Assembly (NCBI RefSeq): GCF_024172185.1
Contig: NZ_JAMZEC010000001.1
Span: 186,001-250,000 of the forward strand
Direction of reading: 5' to 3'
DNA: 64,000 bases
From: Nonomuraea roseoviolacea subsp. carminata
GTDB lineage: Bacteria; Actinomycetota; Actinomycetes; Streptosporangiales; Streptosporangiaceae
Position numbers and translations under genes: made by a program. Shown here in pieces: positions 55,963 to 64,000 of this stretch. The notes beneath the pieces were generated by a model. It did no database searches. It was not told the DNA's origin and worked only from the letters and a program-made list of their open reading frames with translations. The first letter of the stretch is position 1. Every line of letters begins with the position of its first letter.

Positions 55963-56709
55963 CTACTCCTCCTTGGCGCGGGCCTCGGCCTCGGCGGCGT
56001 CCATGGCGGCGGCCTCCTCGGGGGTCGGCGCCGTGCCGCCCAGATGCGCCGGCTGCCACCACACGCCCGGCGGGATCTCCGGGTACGTGCGCTGCGCCCG
56101 GTCCACCAGGGCCGTCAGCCGGCCGTGCAGGTCGGCCGTGTGCGCGTTGACGTCCTCGCCGCGCTTGGGGTGCATCGGCTCCCCCACGATGATCGTGATG
56201 GGCACGTGCCGCTGCGTCAGCTCCTTCGGCCGGCCCTTGGTCCACAGGCGCTGGCTGCCCCACAGCGCCACCGGGATGACCGGCACGTTGGTCGCCTGGG
56301 CCATGCGGATGGCCCCGTTCTTGATCTCCTTCACCGTGAACGACCGGCTGATCGTCGCCTCGGCGAAGACGCCCACCACCTCGCCCGCCTTCAGCTTGCG
56401 CAGCGCCGTGGCGTACGAGCCGGCGCCCGCGCCCCGGTCGACCGGGATGTGGTGCATGCCGCGCATGAGCGGCCCAGAGATCCGGTGCTCGAACACGTCC
56501 TGCTTGGCCATGAAGCGCACCAGCCGCTTGGACGGCACCGCGGCGAACCCCGCGAAGATGAAGTCGAGGTAGCTGATGTGGTTGCTCACCAGCACCGCTC
56601 CGCCGGTCCGCGGCACGTGCTCGGTGCCCTCAAGGTGGAAACGGTAGTCGAGCACGCGAAAGAGGGTCCGCGCGGCGGCGATCACCGGCGGGTACACGAT
56701 CTCAGCCAT
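55963..56709 (-). CDS. PlsC-type 1-acylglycerol-3-phosphate acyltransferase
   Basis: The protein has 248 residues. The catalytic motif is SNHISYLDFIF (HX4D variant), followed by VGVFAEATIS in place of the usual EGTRS and VPVIPVALWG. It transfers acyl chains in phospholipid formation. Its start overlaps the end of the upstream P450 gene by eight bases, so the two are probably cotranscribed. Confidence 0.9.
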   Translation of the reverse strand: MAEIVYPPVIAAARTLFRVLDYRFHLEGTEHVPRTGGAVLVSNHISYLDFIFAGFAAVPSKRLVRFMAKQDVFEHRISGPLMRGMHHIPVDRGAGAGSYATALRKLKAGEVVGVFAEATISRSFTVKEIKNGAIRMAQATNVPVIPVALWGSQRLWTKGRPKELTQRHVPITIIVGEPMHPKRGEDVNAHTADLHGRLTALVDRAQRTYPEIPPGVWWQPAHLGGTAPTPEEAAAMDAAEAEARAKEE

Positions 56710-57910
56710 GTGCCGAAGGTAGCCTAGGTTTCACCCTGGTGGGCAGCCGCACCATCCCCTGGACGTTGGCGTGGGCGGTGCGCGTGATGCCGCCGGGGTC
56801 CACGTCGTAGTCCGGATCCACGGCCCGGACGAGCTCCTCCAGCGTGACCCGCGCCTCCAGCCGGGCCAGCGGCGCGCCCAGGCAGTGGTGGCGGCCCGCG
56901 CCGAAGCTGATCGCCCTGGAGGTGTCGCGGGTCAGGTCGTAGACACCGGGTTCGGGGAAGACCCGCTCGTCGCGGTTGGCCGAGCCGATGAGCAGCCACA
57001 TCCGCGTCCCGGCCGGCAGGAGCGTGCCGTACAGCTCGGTGGGCTCGGTGAGGCGGCGGGCCGTGCCGTGCGCGGGGGTGTCGAAGCGCAGCGTCTCCTC
57101 CATCCACGGCACGACCGCCCCGCCGAACGCGGCGGCGCGCTGGGCGGGGTGGCGCCAGGCCCAGTACCACGCGGCGTTCAGCAGGTGGGTGGTGGTCTCG
57201 GAGCCGGCGCCCACGAGCAGGAACATGAACGCCACGATCTCCTCGTCGCTCAGCCCGCCGTCGGCGACGAGCACGGAGACGAGGTCGTCGCGCGGCGCGG
57301 CCCGGCGCTCGGCCACGATCGAGGCGTAGTACCCGCCCAGGGAGAGCAGGTCGCCCACGGCCTCCTCCGTCATCGCCCCCGGCCCGCCCGCCCCGCCCTC
57401 GGAGCGGCCGGTCAGCGGCGCCGAGCGGCGGCGCACGCCGGCCCGGTCGGACGGCGGCACGCCCATCAGCTCGGAGATCACGTCGAGCGGGATCCGGGCC
57501 GACAGCTCCCGCGCGAAGTCGAAGGAGCCCTTCTCCACGGCCTGCGCGACGTGCCTGCGGGCGATGTCGCGGATCATGGGTTCGAGCGCGGCGACGCGGC
57601 GGGCCGTGAAGCCGCGCGCGACGATCGCCCGCATGCGGGTGTGGTCGGGCGGGTCCATGGCCACGAACGACAGGTAGGCGCGCGCCTGCGGCCCCCACGC
57701 GCCCCGGTCGAGCATGGGGCCGTGGTCGCTGGAGTAGCGGGCGCTGTCGGCCAGCGCGGCGGAGACGTCGGCGTGGCGGGACAGCGCCCAGAAGCCGCGC
57801 TCCGGGTTGTGGTACAGCGGCGACTCGGCGCGCAGGCGCGCGTAGACGGGGAACGGGTCCGCGTTCACGTCCGGGTCGTACGGATCGTAGGCGAGGCTGG
57901 GAGGCTCCAC
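56702..57910 (-). CDS. Cytochrome P450
   Basis: The protein has 402 residues from GTG 57910. The I-helix is LLVGAGSETTTHLLN, the ExxR motif is MEETLRFDTPAHG, and the heme loop is FGAGRHHCLGAPLARLE with Cys. It resembles CYP107/CYP105-like bacterial P450s of broad range. It lies outside the core cluster next to lipid and glycerone genes, so a role in anthracycline tailoring is not indicated. Confidence 0.92.
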   Translation of the reverse strand: MEPPSLAYDPYDPDVNADPFPVYARLRAESPLYHNPERGFWALSRHADVSAALADSARYSSDHGPMLDRGAWGPQARAYLSFVAMDPPDHTRMRAIVARGFTARRVAALEPMIRDIARRHVAQAVEKGSFDFARELSARIPLDVISELMGVPPSDRAGVRRRSAPLTGRSEGGAGGPGAMTEEAVGDLLSLGGYYASIVAERRAAPRDDLVSVLVADGGLSDEEIVAFMFLLVGAGSETTTHLLNAAWYWAWRHPAQRAAAFGGAVVPWMEETLRFDTPAHGTARRLTEPTELYGTLLPAGTRMWLLIGSANRDERVFPEPGVYDLTRDTSRAISFGAGRHHCLGAPLARLEARVTLEELVRAVDPDYDVDPGGITRTAHANVQGMVRLPTRVKPRLPSAHG

Positions 57911-57965
57911 GCCCCACCACGCTACGACGCTTGCGACGGGCTGAAAACGGGCAGATGTTGTGACC

Positions 57966-58945
57966 ATGAAGAAGCTCATCAACGCCGCGGAGTCGCTGGT
58001 CGACGACGCCTTGGCCGGCATGGCGGCGGCGCACCCGGCGCTGCGGGTGCGCGAGCGCGTCGTGCTCCGCGCCGAGGGGCCGCTCCCGGGCAAGGTCGGG
58101 CTGGTCTCCGGCGGCGGCTCGGGCCACGAGCCGCTGCACGCCGGCTTCGTCGGGTACGGCATGCTGGACGCGGCGTGCCCGGGCGAGGTGTTCACCTCAC
58201 CCGTGCCCGACCAGGTCATGGAGGCCACCCGGGCGGTCGACGGCGGCGCCGGCGTGCTGCACGTCGTGAAGAACTACACCGGCGACGTGCTGAACTTCGA
58301 GATGGCCGCCGAGCTGTGCGACGACGTCACGGTGGCGAGCGTGCTCGTCGAGGACGACGTGGCCGTCCAGGACTCGCTGTACACGGCGGGACGGCGCGGC
58401 ACGGGGGCGACGGTGTTCGTCGAGAAGATCGCGGGCGCGCTGGCCGAGGAGGGCGCGCCGCTGGCCGAGGTGGCGCGCGTGGCGGAGGAGACGGGGCGGC
58501 GCAGCCGGTCGTTCGGCATCGCGCTCACCTCCTGCACGACCCCCGCCGCCGGGAGGCCGACGTTCGACCTGCCGGCGGGCGAGGTGGAGCTGGGCATCGG
58601 CATCCACGGCGAGCCGGGCCGCACCCGGGCGCCGTTCGCCCCGGCCGGGGAGCTGGCCGCGGTGGCGATGGACGCGATCCACGGCGACCTGCCGCTGGAG
58701 GGCGACCTGCTCGTCATGGTGAACGGCATGGGCGGCACGCCGCTGCTGGAGCTGTACGTGGTGTTCGCCGAGGTGGAGGCGTGCGCGCGGGGCAAGGGGG
58801 CGCGGGTGGCGCGCTCGCTGGTCGGCAACTACGTGACGAGCCTGGACATGCAGGGCTTCTCGGTGACGGTGTGCCGGCTGGACGACGAGCTGACGCGGCT
58901 GTGGGACGCGCCGGTCGAGACGCCGGCGCTGCGCTGGGGACGCTG

Positions 58946-58946
<1 letters not shown>
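57966..58946 (+). CDS. dhaK: Dihydroxyacetone kinase subunit DhaK
   Basis: The protein has 326 residues from ATG 57966 (GTG 57960 is also in frame). Motifs include LVSGGGSGHEPLHAGFVG and VKNYTGDVLNFEMA with the substrate-binding residues, and the active His in GIGIHGEPG. It binds dihydroxyacetone covalently through that His. First of the dhaKLM operon. Confidence 0.95.
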
Positions 58947-59643
<697 letters not shown>

Positions 59644-59644
<1 letters not shown>

Positions 59645-59814
59645 TGACCGCGATGAGACCGACGGCCGGAACCACGGGCCGGATGCGGGACCGGACCGCA
59701 GGACGGGTGGCCGGTCCGACCGCAGGACGGGTGGCCGGTCCGACCGCAGGACGGGTGGCCGGTCCGACCGCAGGACGGGTGGCGGGGCCGACCGCGGGCC
59801 GGGGGGCAGTCTGA
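59644..59814 (+). CDS. Possible 56-residue repeat peptide between dhaL and dhaM
   Basis: An open frame starts with ATG in the TGATG of the dhaL stop and ends with a TGA that forms TGATG with the dhaM start, so it could link translation of the two genes. It codes four near-identical 8-residue repeats (TAGRVAGP). The DNA unit is 24 bp, keeping frame. It may be a real small protein or only a translated linker. Confidence 0.4.
59696..59805. repeat. 24-bp tandem repeats (about 4.5 copies)
   Basis: Units of GCAGGACGGGTGGCCGGTCC plus GACC recur at 59698, 59722, 59746 and 59770, the last copy diverging (GGCGGGGCC). Confidence 0.9.
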
Positions 59815-60191
59815 TGGTCGGGGTGGTGCTGGTGGCGCACAGCGCCGGGCTGGCGGAGGAGACGGCCGCGCTGGCCCGGGGCATCGCCGGGGAGGAGGTC
59901 CCCGTGACGGCGGCCGGGGGCACCGAGGACGGTGGCCTGGGCACGAGCGTGGACCTCGTGGAGCGGGCGATGCGGGCCGCCGACCGGGGCGACGGCCTGG
60001 TGCTGATCGCCGACCTGGGCAGCTCGGTGCTGACGGCCCGCCTGGTGGAGGAGCCGGGCCGGGTCGTGCTGGCCGACGTGCCGTTCGTGGAGGGCGCGAT
60101 CGCCGCGGCGGTGGCCGCGAGCGCGGACCTCCCGCTGGAGGCGGTCCTGGAGGCGGCCGAGGAGGCGCGCGGCTTCAGGAAGCTGACCTGA
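59814..60191 (+). CDS. dhaM: Phosphoryl-transfer subunit DhaM (EIIA-mannose-like domain only)
   Basis: The protein has 125 residues. The phosphorylatable His is in VVLVAHSAGLAEE, with TSVDLVERAM and DLGSSVLTARLV. Only the EIIA domain is present, as is usual in Gram-positive bacteria; phosphate would come from the PEP-dependent phosphotransferase system. Confidence 0.93.
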   Translation: MVGVVLVAHSAGLAEETAALARGIAGEEVPVTAAGGTEDGGLGTSVDLVERAMRAADRGDGLVLIADLGSSVLTARLVEEPGRVVLADVPFVEGAIAAAVAASADLPLEAVLEAAEEARGFRKLT

Positions 60192-60208
60192 GCGGTCCCA
60201 CGACCGCC

Positions 60209-61900
60209 TCAGTGGCCCCTGAACGCCTCCTCCAGCCACCACGACGCCCGGTCCCGCGTCACCCGGGCGTGCACCAGCAGGGGCCGTTCACGAGCCCCCT
60301 CCAGCCACTCCCCCACGCCCGGAAGGTCACCGGGCCCCGTCACCGTGACCGCGTCGAACCCGTACCCCCGTCCGATCGCCGCCAGGTCCGCCGGCGGGAA
60401 CGTCACCAGCCCGAGCGGGTGCCCGTGCGGCCCGAAGTGGTGGACCTCCGCCCCGTACGCCTCGTCGTCGTACACCACGACCACCATCGGCAGCCCGAGC
60501 CGCACGACGGTCTCCAGCTCCGACGCGCCCATGAACGCCCCGCCGTCGCCCAGGGCGGCGACCGTGAGCCGGTCGGGCCGCGCGACGGCCGCGCCGACGG
60601 CGGTGGCCAGCCCCAGCCCGACCGACTGGAACGCCTGGGTGAAGCAGAAGCCCCGCTCGTCGGGCACGTCCAGGAACATCGACGGGTAGCCCATGAAGTT
60701 GCCCGAGTCGACGGCCACGGTGCGCTCGGCGGGCAGCAGGTCGTCCAGGGCGATGGTGAGCGTGCGCGGGTCGATGCGGCCGCCGCCGCTCCCGTCGGTG
60801 TACGGCACGGCGCGCCAGCGACCCTCGGCCGCGAGGCGCGCGGCGATCTCGGGCGACCGGTAGCCCCGCTCGCCGTCGGGCTCCCGGGCCCCCTCGGCGG
60901 TGACGGCGGCGATCACCGCGCGGGCCGTGGCGGCCGTGTCGCCGATGACGCCCAGCCGTACGGTGCGGTGCAGGCCGATCGCGGCGTCGTCGAGGTCGAC
61001 CTGGACGAGCGTCGTGTCCGGCCCGATGAGGGCGCCGTGGCGGGTGGTCCACATGTTGAGGGCGCAGCCCCAGCCGACGAGGAGGTCGGCGCCGCGGATC
61101 AGCTCGGCGGCGACCGGCGTGGCGAAGCCGCCGCTCACGTCGAGGTCCCACGGGTTGCCCCGGAACAGCCCGCGCGCGACCGCGGACGTGGCGAGCAGGG
61201 CGCCGGTGAGGCCGGCCAGCTCCTCCAGCTCCCGCCGGGCGTGCCGGGCGCCCCGCCCCGCGACGAACACGGGCCGCCGCGCCGTGGCGAGCAGGCCGGC
61301 CAGGTCCGTGACCTCGCGGAGCCGGGGCACGGTGTGCGCGGGGTGCGGCCCCGCCGCCGCGGCCCGCCCGCCGGCGACGATCTGGTCCAGGAACTCGCCC
61401 AGCCGCCCCCGCCACGGCACGGCGTCGGCCTGCGCGCCGAGCGGCAGGTTGAGCAGGACGGTGCGCCGCTCGTGCCAGGCGGTGCGGAAGGCGAGGACCG
61501 TCTGGTCGACCGCGTCGGCGCCGGAGGGGATCCGCAGCGGCACCGCTCCGACGGCCCGCGCCAGGGCGTCCTGGTCGATGTGGAAGTTGGAGCGCGCGTC
61601 GGTGGCCTCGCCCGCGAGCACGACCAGCGGGGTGCGGCTCTTGGCGGCCTCGGCGACGCCCGTCATCGCGTTGGTCAGGCCCGGCCCCTGGTGGACCGAC
61701 ACGATCCCGATCTTGCCGCTGGTGCGGGCGTAGGCGTCGGCCGCCGTCGCCGCGCCGCCCTCGTGCCGCGTGGCGACGAAGCGCGCGCCGTGCGCCACGA
61801 GGGCGTTGGTGACGTGGAAGTTGCCGCTTCCGACGACGCCGAAGACGACCTCGGCGCCGAGTGAGGCGAGCGTCCGCCCGACCGCCTCGGCGACGATCAT
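60209..61900 (-). CDS. Thiamine-diphosphate-dependent enzyme of the acetolactate-synthase family
   Basis: The protein has 563 residues. The N-terminal domain has the TPP-activating Glu (ATRHEGGAATAADAYART), the middle FAD/NAD-like domain follows, and the C-terminal TPP motif GDGGAFMGASELETVVRLGLP has GDG at about 435. It may be an acetolactate-synthase-like, sulfoacetaldehyde or benzoylformate-type decarboxylase. Its ATG overlaps the stop of the cyclase-family gene, so the pair probably degrades one compound. Confidence 0.85.
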   Translation of the reverse strand: MIVAEAVGRTLASLGAEVVFGVVGSGNFHVTNALVAHGARFVATRHEGGAATAADAYARTSGKIGIVSVHQGPGLTNAMTGVAEAAKSRTPLVVLAGEATDARSNFHIDQDALARAVGAVPLRIPSGADAVDQTVLAFRTAWHERRTVLLNLPLGAQADAVPWRGRLGEFLDQIVAGGRAAAAGPHPAHTVPRLREVTDLAGLLATARRPVFVAGRGARHARRELEELAGLTGALLATSAVARGLFRGNPWDLDVSGGFATPVAAELIRGADLLVGWGCALNMWTTRHGALIGPDTTLVQVDLDDAAIGLHRTVRLGVIGDTAATARAVIAAVTAEGAREPDGERGYRSPEIAARLAAEGRWRAVPYTDGSGGGRIDPRTLTIALDDLLPAERTVAVDSGNFMGYPSMFLDVPDERGFCFTQAFQSVGLGLATAVGAAVARPDRLTVAALGDGGAFMGASELETVVRLGLPMVVVVYDDEAYGAEVHHFGPHGHPLGLVTFPPADLAAIGRGYGFDAVTVTGPGDLPGVGEWLEGARERPLLVHARVTRDRASWWLEEAFRGH

Positions 61901-62706
61901 CCGGCCTGCCCGGCCTCGGGTCCGGCCGGTGTCTCGTGTTCGACGAGGGCGAGGACGCGGACGGGGCTGCCGGAGCCGCCGACGATGGGCAGCGGCGGCG
62001 CGATCACCACGGCGCCCGTGACCGGGAGCCGGTCGAGGTTACGGAGCTGGGTCAGGCCGTACTTGCCGGCGCCCAGCAGGAAGGAGTGGCACGGGAACGC
62101 CGGGTCGAAGGAGTGGGCGGCGCCCGCGTCGGTGCCGACGGTCTCGACGCCGATCCCGAGGACGGGCGTCTGCTCGGCGATCCAGCGCGCGCACTCCACC
62201 GAGACGCCCGGCGTGTGGGGGCCGCTCTCGTCGGCGTTGAGGAACGCGGCCTGGTCGCCCGAGCGGGTGTCCCAGCCGGTGCGGTAGAGCAGCCAGCCGC
62301 CCTCGGGCAGCGGGCCGTTGGCCCGTTCCCACTCCTTGACATGCGCGATCTGGAGCAGGAAGTCGGGGTCCTTGCCCGCCTCGGCGGAGAAGTCGAGGAC
62401 GACGGCGGGGGCGAGCAGGCTGCGCGGCGGCACCTGGGAGACGTCCTCGCCGTCGCGGGCGGTGACCCAGTGGATCGGCGCGTCGAAGTGGGTGCCGGTG
62501 TGCTCGCCGGTGTGGATGTCGTTCCAGTACCAGGCCGGGCCGCGGTCGTCGTAGCGGCTGATCTCCTCCAGCCGGAACGGGATGGTGTTGCCGAACGGCT
62601 CGGGCAACCGGAGGATCGGCGTCTCCTCGGACAGCGGGGCGGTCAGGTCGATCACCTCGATCCGCCCGTCGCGCACGCTCTCGATGAGACTCCGCAGCAC
62701 CGGCAT
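61897..62706 (-). CDS. Metal-dependent cyclase/kynurenine-formamidase-like hydrolase
   Basis: The protein has 269 residues. The family motif HTGTHFDAPIHW lies at about 71-82, with GVETVGTDAGAAH later. Same fold as the DpsY-like protein at 12601-13380 but paired with a TPP enzyme and outside the cluster, so a catabolic hydrolase is likelier than a polyketide cyclase. Confidence 0.85.
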   Translation of the reverse strand: MPVLRSLIESVRDGRIEVIDLTAPLSEETPILRLPEPFGNTIPFRLEEISRYDDRGPAWYWNDIHTGEHTGTHFDAPIHWVTARDGEDVSQVPPRSLLAPAVVLDFSAEAGKDPDFLLQIAHVKEWERANGPLPEGGWLLYRTGWDTRSGDQAAFLNADESGPHTPGVSVECARWIAEQTPVLGIGVETVGTDAGAAHSFDPAFPCHSFLLGAGKYGLTQLRNLDRLPVTGAVVIAPPLPIVGGSGSPVRVLALVEHETPAGPEAGQAG

Positions 62707-62781
62707 GTCGTCCTCCTCGGGTCGCCTGGGTGCATCCTCCTACGCCGCCCCGCCCAGGTCGAGCAGCTTCGGCGTGGCGGA

Positions 62782-63666
62782 TCAGACGCCGCGGCAGGGG
62801 GTGCGCTCGGGGCCGAGCTCCAGCCTCTTGCGCAGGGAGTTGAAGTTCTGCGCGTTCGAACGAGGACAGAAGCGGCTGACCGGCAGCGCGTACTCGACCT
62901 GGAACACCGCCTTGCCGGCCTGGACGAACTGGTCGTACCCGTACTCGCCGTCGTTCTGCGCGGTGGTGCACTCGTCGTTGGACCAGCACTCCTCGTTGAG
63001 CGCGAAGTCGAAGTACGGCAGGAGCCGCGGGATCTGCTCGACGTCGTTCTTGAGCGCGACCGACAGGCCCCGCCTGTGCGCCTCGTTGGCCAGCCAGGTG
63101 TTGTAGGCGAGCTGGTCGGACGCCCTGATCGGGAAGCCCGTGTCGTTCGAGAAGCCGTCGACGTTGTCCGGCTCGACGGCGTCGAACCCGGCCGCCCGGC
63201 ACATGTCCAGGCGGGCCTTCATGATCTCGCCGAGCCGGCCGCGGTACTGGCGGATGTCGAGCCAGCGCTCGCCCGGCCAGCCGTCGAGTTCCTTGCCGAC
63301 CACGGACGCGGGGAACCGCCCGGCGTCGGGACGCCAGTCCTCCAGCGAGCCGGCGCTGATGTAGCAGACGACGCCCCGGCCCGGCCTGTCGGCCTTCAGC
63401 GCCCTGACGACGGCGCCGTCCCTGGCGTCGAAGCCGTCGATGTCGTACATCTGCACGTCGAGGAACGGCCGCGCGGGCAGGGAGGAGAGCTGCCACTGCC
63501 AGCTCGTGTCCAGGGCGGGCCGGTAGCAGGAGTCGCACGCCACGGGTGGAGGGAGGGCGGCCGCGGCGGGTGCGGGCGCCATCGCGTGAGCGATGCCGCC
63601 GGTGAGGGCGGTGGCGGTGAGGGCGACGGCGAACGAGACCGTGACCGTGATCGAGCTGTTGCGCAT
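62782..63666 (-). CDS. Secreted GH114-like endo-alpha-1,4-polygalactosaminidase family protein
   Basis: The protein has 294 residues from ATG 63666; a GTG or ATG further upstream would put hydrophilic residues before the signal peptide. The signal peptide (about 1-30) ends ALTGGIAHA. The barrel has FLDVQMYDIDGFDA, VVCYISAGSLEDWRPD, FDAVEPDNVDGF and ALKNDVEQIP, the pattern of glycoside hydrolase family 114-like proteins. Its four or more Cys residues in the C-terminal third could form disulfides. Confidence 0.85.
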   Translation of the reverse strand: MRNSSITVTVSFAVALTATALTGGIAHAMAPAPAAAALPPPVACDSCYRPALDTSWQWQLSSLPARPFLDVQMYDIDGFDARDGAVVRALKADRPGRGVVCYISAGSLEDWRPDAGRFPASVVGKELDGWPGERWLDIRQYRGRLGEIMKARLDMCRAAGFDAVEPDNVDGFSNDTGFPIRASDQLAYNTWLANEAHRRGLSVALKNDVEQIPRLLPYFDFALNEECWSNDECTTAQNDGEYGYDQFVQAGKAVFQVEYALPVSRFCPRSNAQNFNSLRKRLELGPERTPCRGV

Positions 63667-63754
63667 GGCGGAAGGCTCGTATCCGGCCGGACGGGACCGC
63701 AACCGCCTTGCCCGAAGGCATGGACGGCGTTTGCCCGGCGCTGGGCGGTCCGCC

Positions 63755-64000
63755 TCAGCCGCGGGTCCACCCGGTGCAGCCGTAGGTCTGGAACGCCTTG
63801 TCCGTGGGGGCTATGACGACGGTGGCCGGGCCGCGGGGCATGTCGGCCGCGATGACGTCGTCGGCCCGCGCCGTAGTGCCCCGCAGGCGCGCCCAGTAGC
63901 ACATGGGCTGGCCCTCGACGGGGCCGGACGTCCGGTAGGTGCCCGGCTGGATGTCCACGCCGACGAGCAGCGTGCGCCGCGCGCCCGCGGGTCCCTCGGC
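63755..64000 (-). CDS. Secreted or lipoprotein-like domain, 5' end outside window
   Basis: The frame is open to the right edge and ends at 63755. The visible 81 residues include VGVDIQPGTYRTSGP and CYWARLRGTTARADDVIA, a pattern seen in short actinobacterial extracellular proteins that end in two Cys-bearing strands (GCTGWTRG). Start and full function cannot be judged. Confidence 0.65.
   Translation of the reverse strand, partial: AEGPAGARRTLLVGVDIQPGTYRTSGPVEGQPMCYWARLRGTTARADDVIAADMPRGPATVVIAPTDKAFQTYGCTGWTRG

Noticed and set aside
61897..62706. A second polyketide cyclase of the DpsY type
   Set aside because: It is 14 kb outside the core and coupled to a TPP-dependent enzyme, which fits catabolism better.

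Overview
The window is a 64 kb stretch of very GC-rich DNA from an actinomycete. GTG starts, ATGA/GTGA stop-start overlaps, SARP, WYL and AraC-type regulators and a DhaKLM operon all fit. Streptosporangiaceae-like genera such as Nonomuraea or Actinomadura are plausible hosts, but the sequence alone does not prove the genus. No rRNA, tRNA, CRISPR array or insertion sequence was recognised.

The core (about 7.7 to 48.9 kb) is a complete type II polyketide gene cluster of the daunorubicin/carminomycin anthracycline kind. Its parts are: a DnrI-like SARP next to a sugar aminotransferase; an anthrone oxygenase-KSalpha-CLF-KSIII-acyltransferase operon (propionate-starter type) facing a ketoreductase-aromatase pair; a DnrC-like methyltransferase facing a DnrD-DnrK-DnrP-DnrQ-DnrS-like tailoring operon; an aklavinone 11-hydroxylase; and an ACP-DnrU-DnrV-DoxA-like operon. 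Self-resistance is encoded by a DrrA/DrrB exporter and a DrrC-like UvrA homologue. An acyl-CoA carboxylase beta subunit is followed by a DnrN-like response regulator.

The sugar genes are the main difference from the classic daunosamine set. Thymidylyltransferase, 4,6-dehydratase, 2,3-dehydratase, 3-aminotransferase, 3-C-methyltransferase, 5-epimerase and 4-ketoreductase together make the full TDP-L-epivancosamine set. Beside them lies an acyl-CoA-dehydrogenase-like nitrososynthase (DnmZ/KijD3 type). A flavin reductase, a second glycosyltransferase and an AknOx-like bicovalent flavin oxidase suggest that a branched, N-oxidised (nitroso, nitro or ring-cleaved) sugar is attached and the glycoside is then modified further.

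Regulatory DNA is visible. Three near-identical inverted repeats (GCGGYCA-N5-TGRCCGS) lie before the WYL regulator, drrAB and drrC, suggesting a shared resistance regulon. TCGAGCG-type heptamers in the two divergent polyketide promoter regions match the known DnrI recognition sequence.

The left flank (1 to 7.2 kb) holds an unusual SARP-transmembrane-periplasmic-binding-protein fusion, a secreted protein, AraC and GlxA-type regulators, a VOC protein, a hydrolase/HTH regulator pair with a long palindromic operator, and a membrane protein. The right flank (48.8 to 64 kb) holds mostly accessory and metabolic genes: a metallophosphoesterase, a TcmP-like methyltransferase, a tautomerase, an ArsR-like regulator/MFS exporter pair with a palindromic operator, a protein kinase, a small secreted peptide, a PlsC acyltransferase, a P450, dihydroxyacetone kinase dhaKLM with a repeat-coded small ORF, a TPP enzyme with a cyclase-family hydrolase, and a GH114-like secreted protein.
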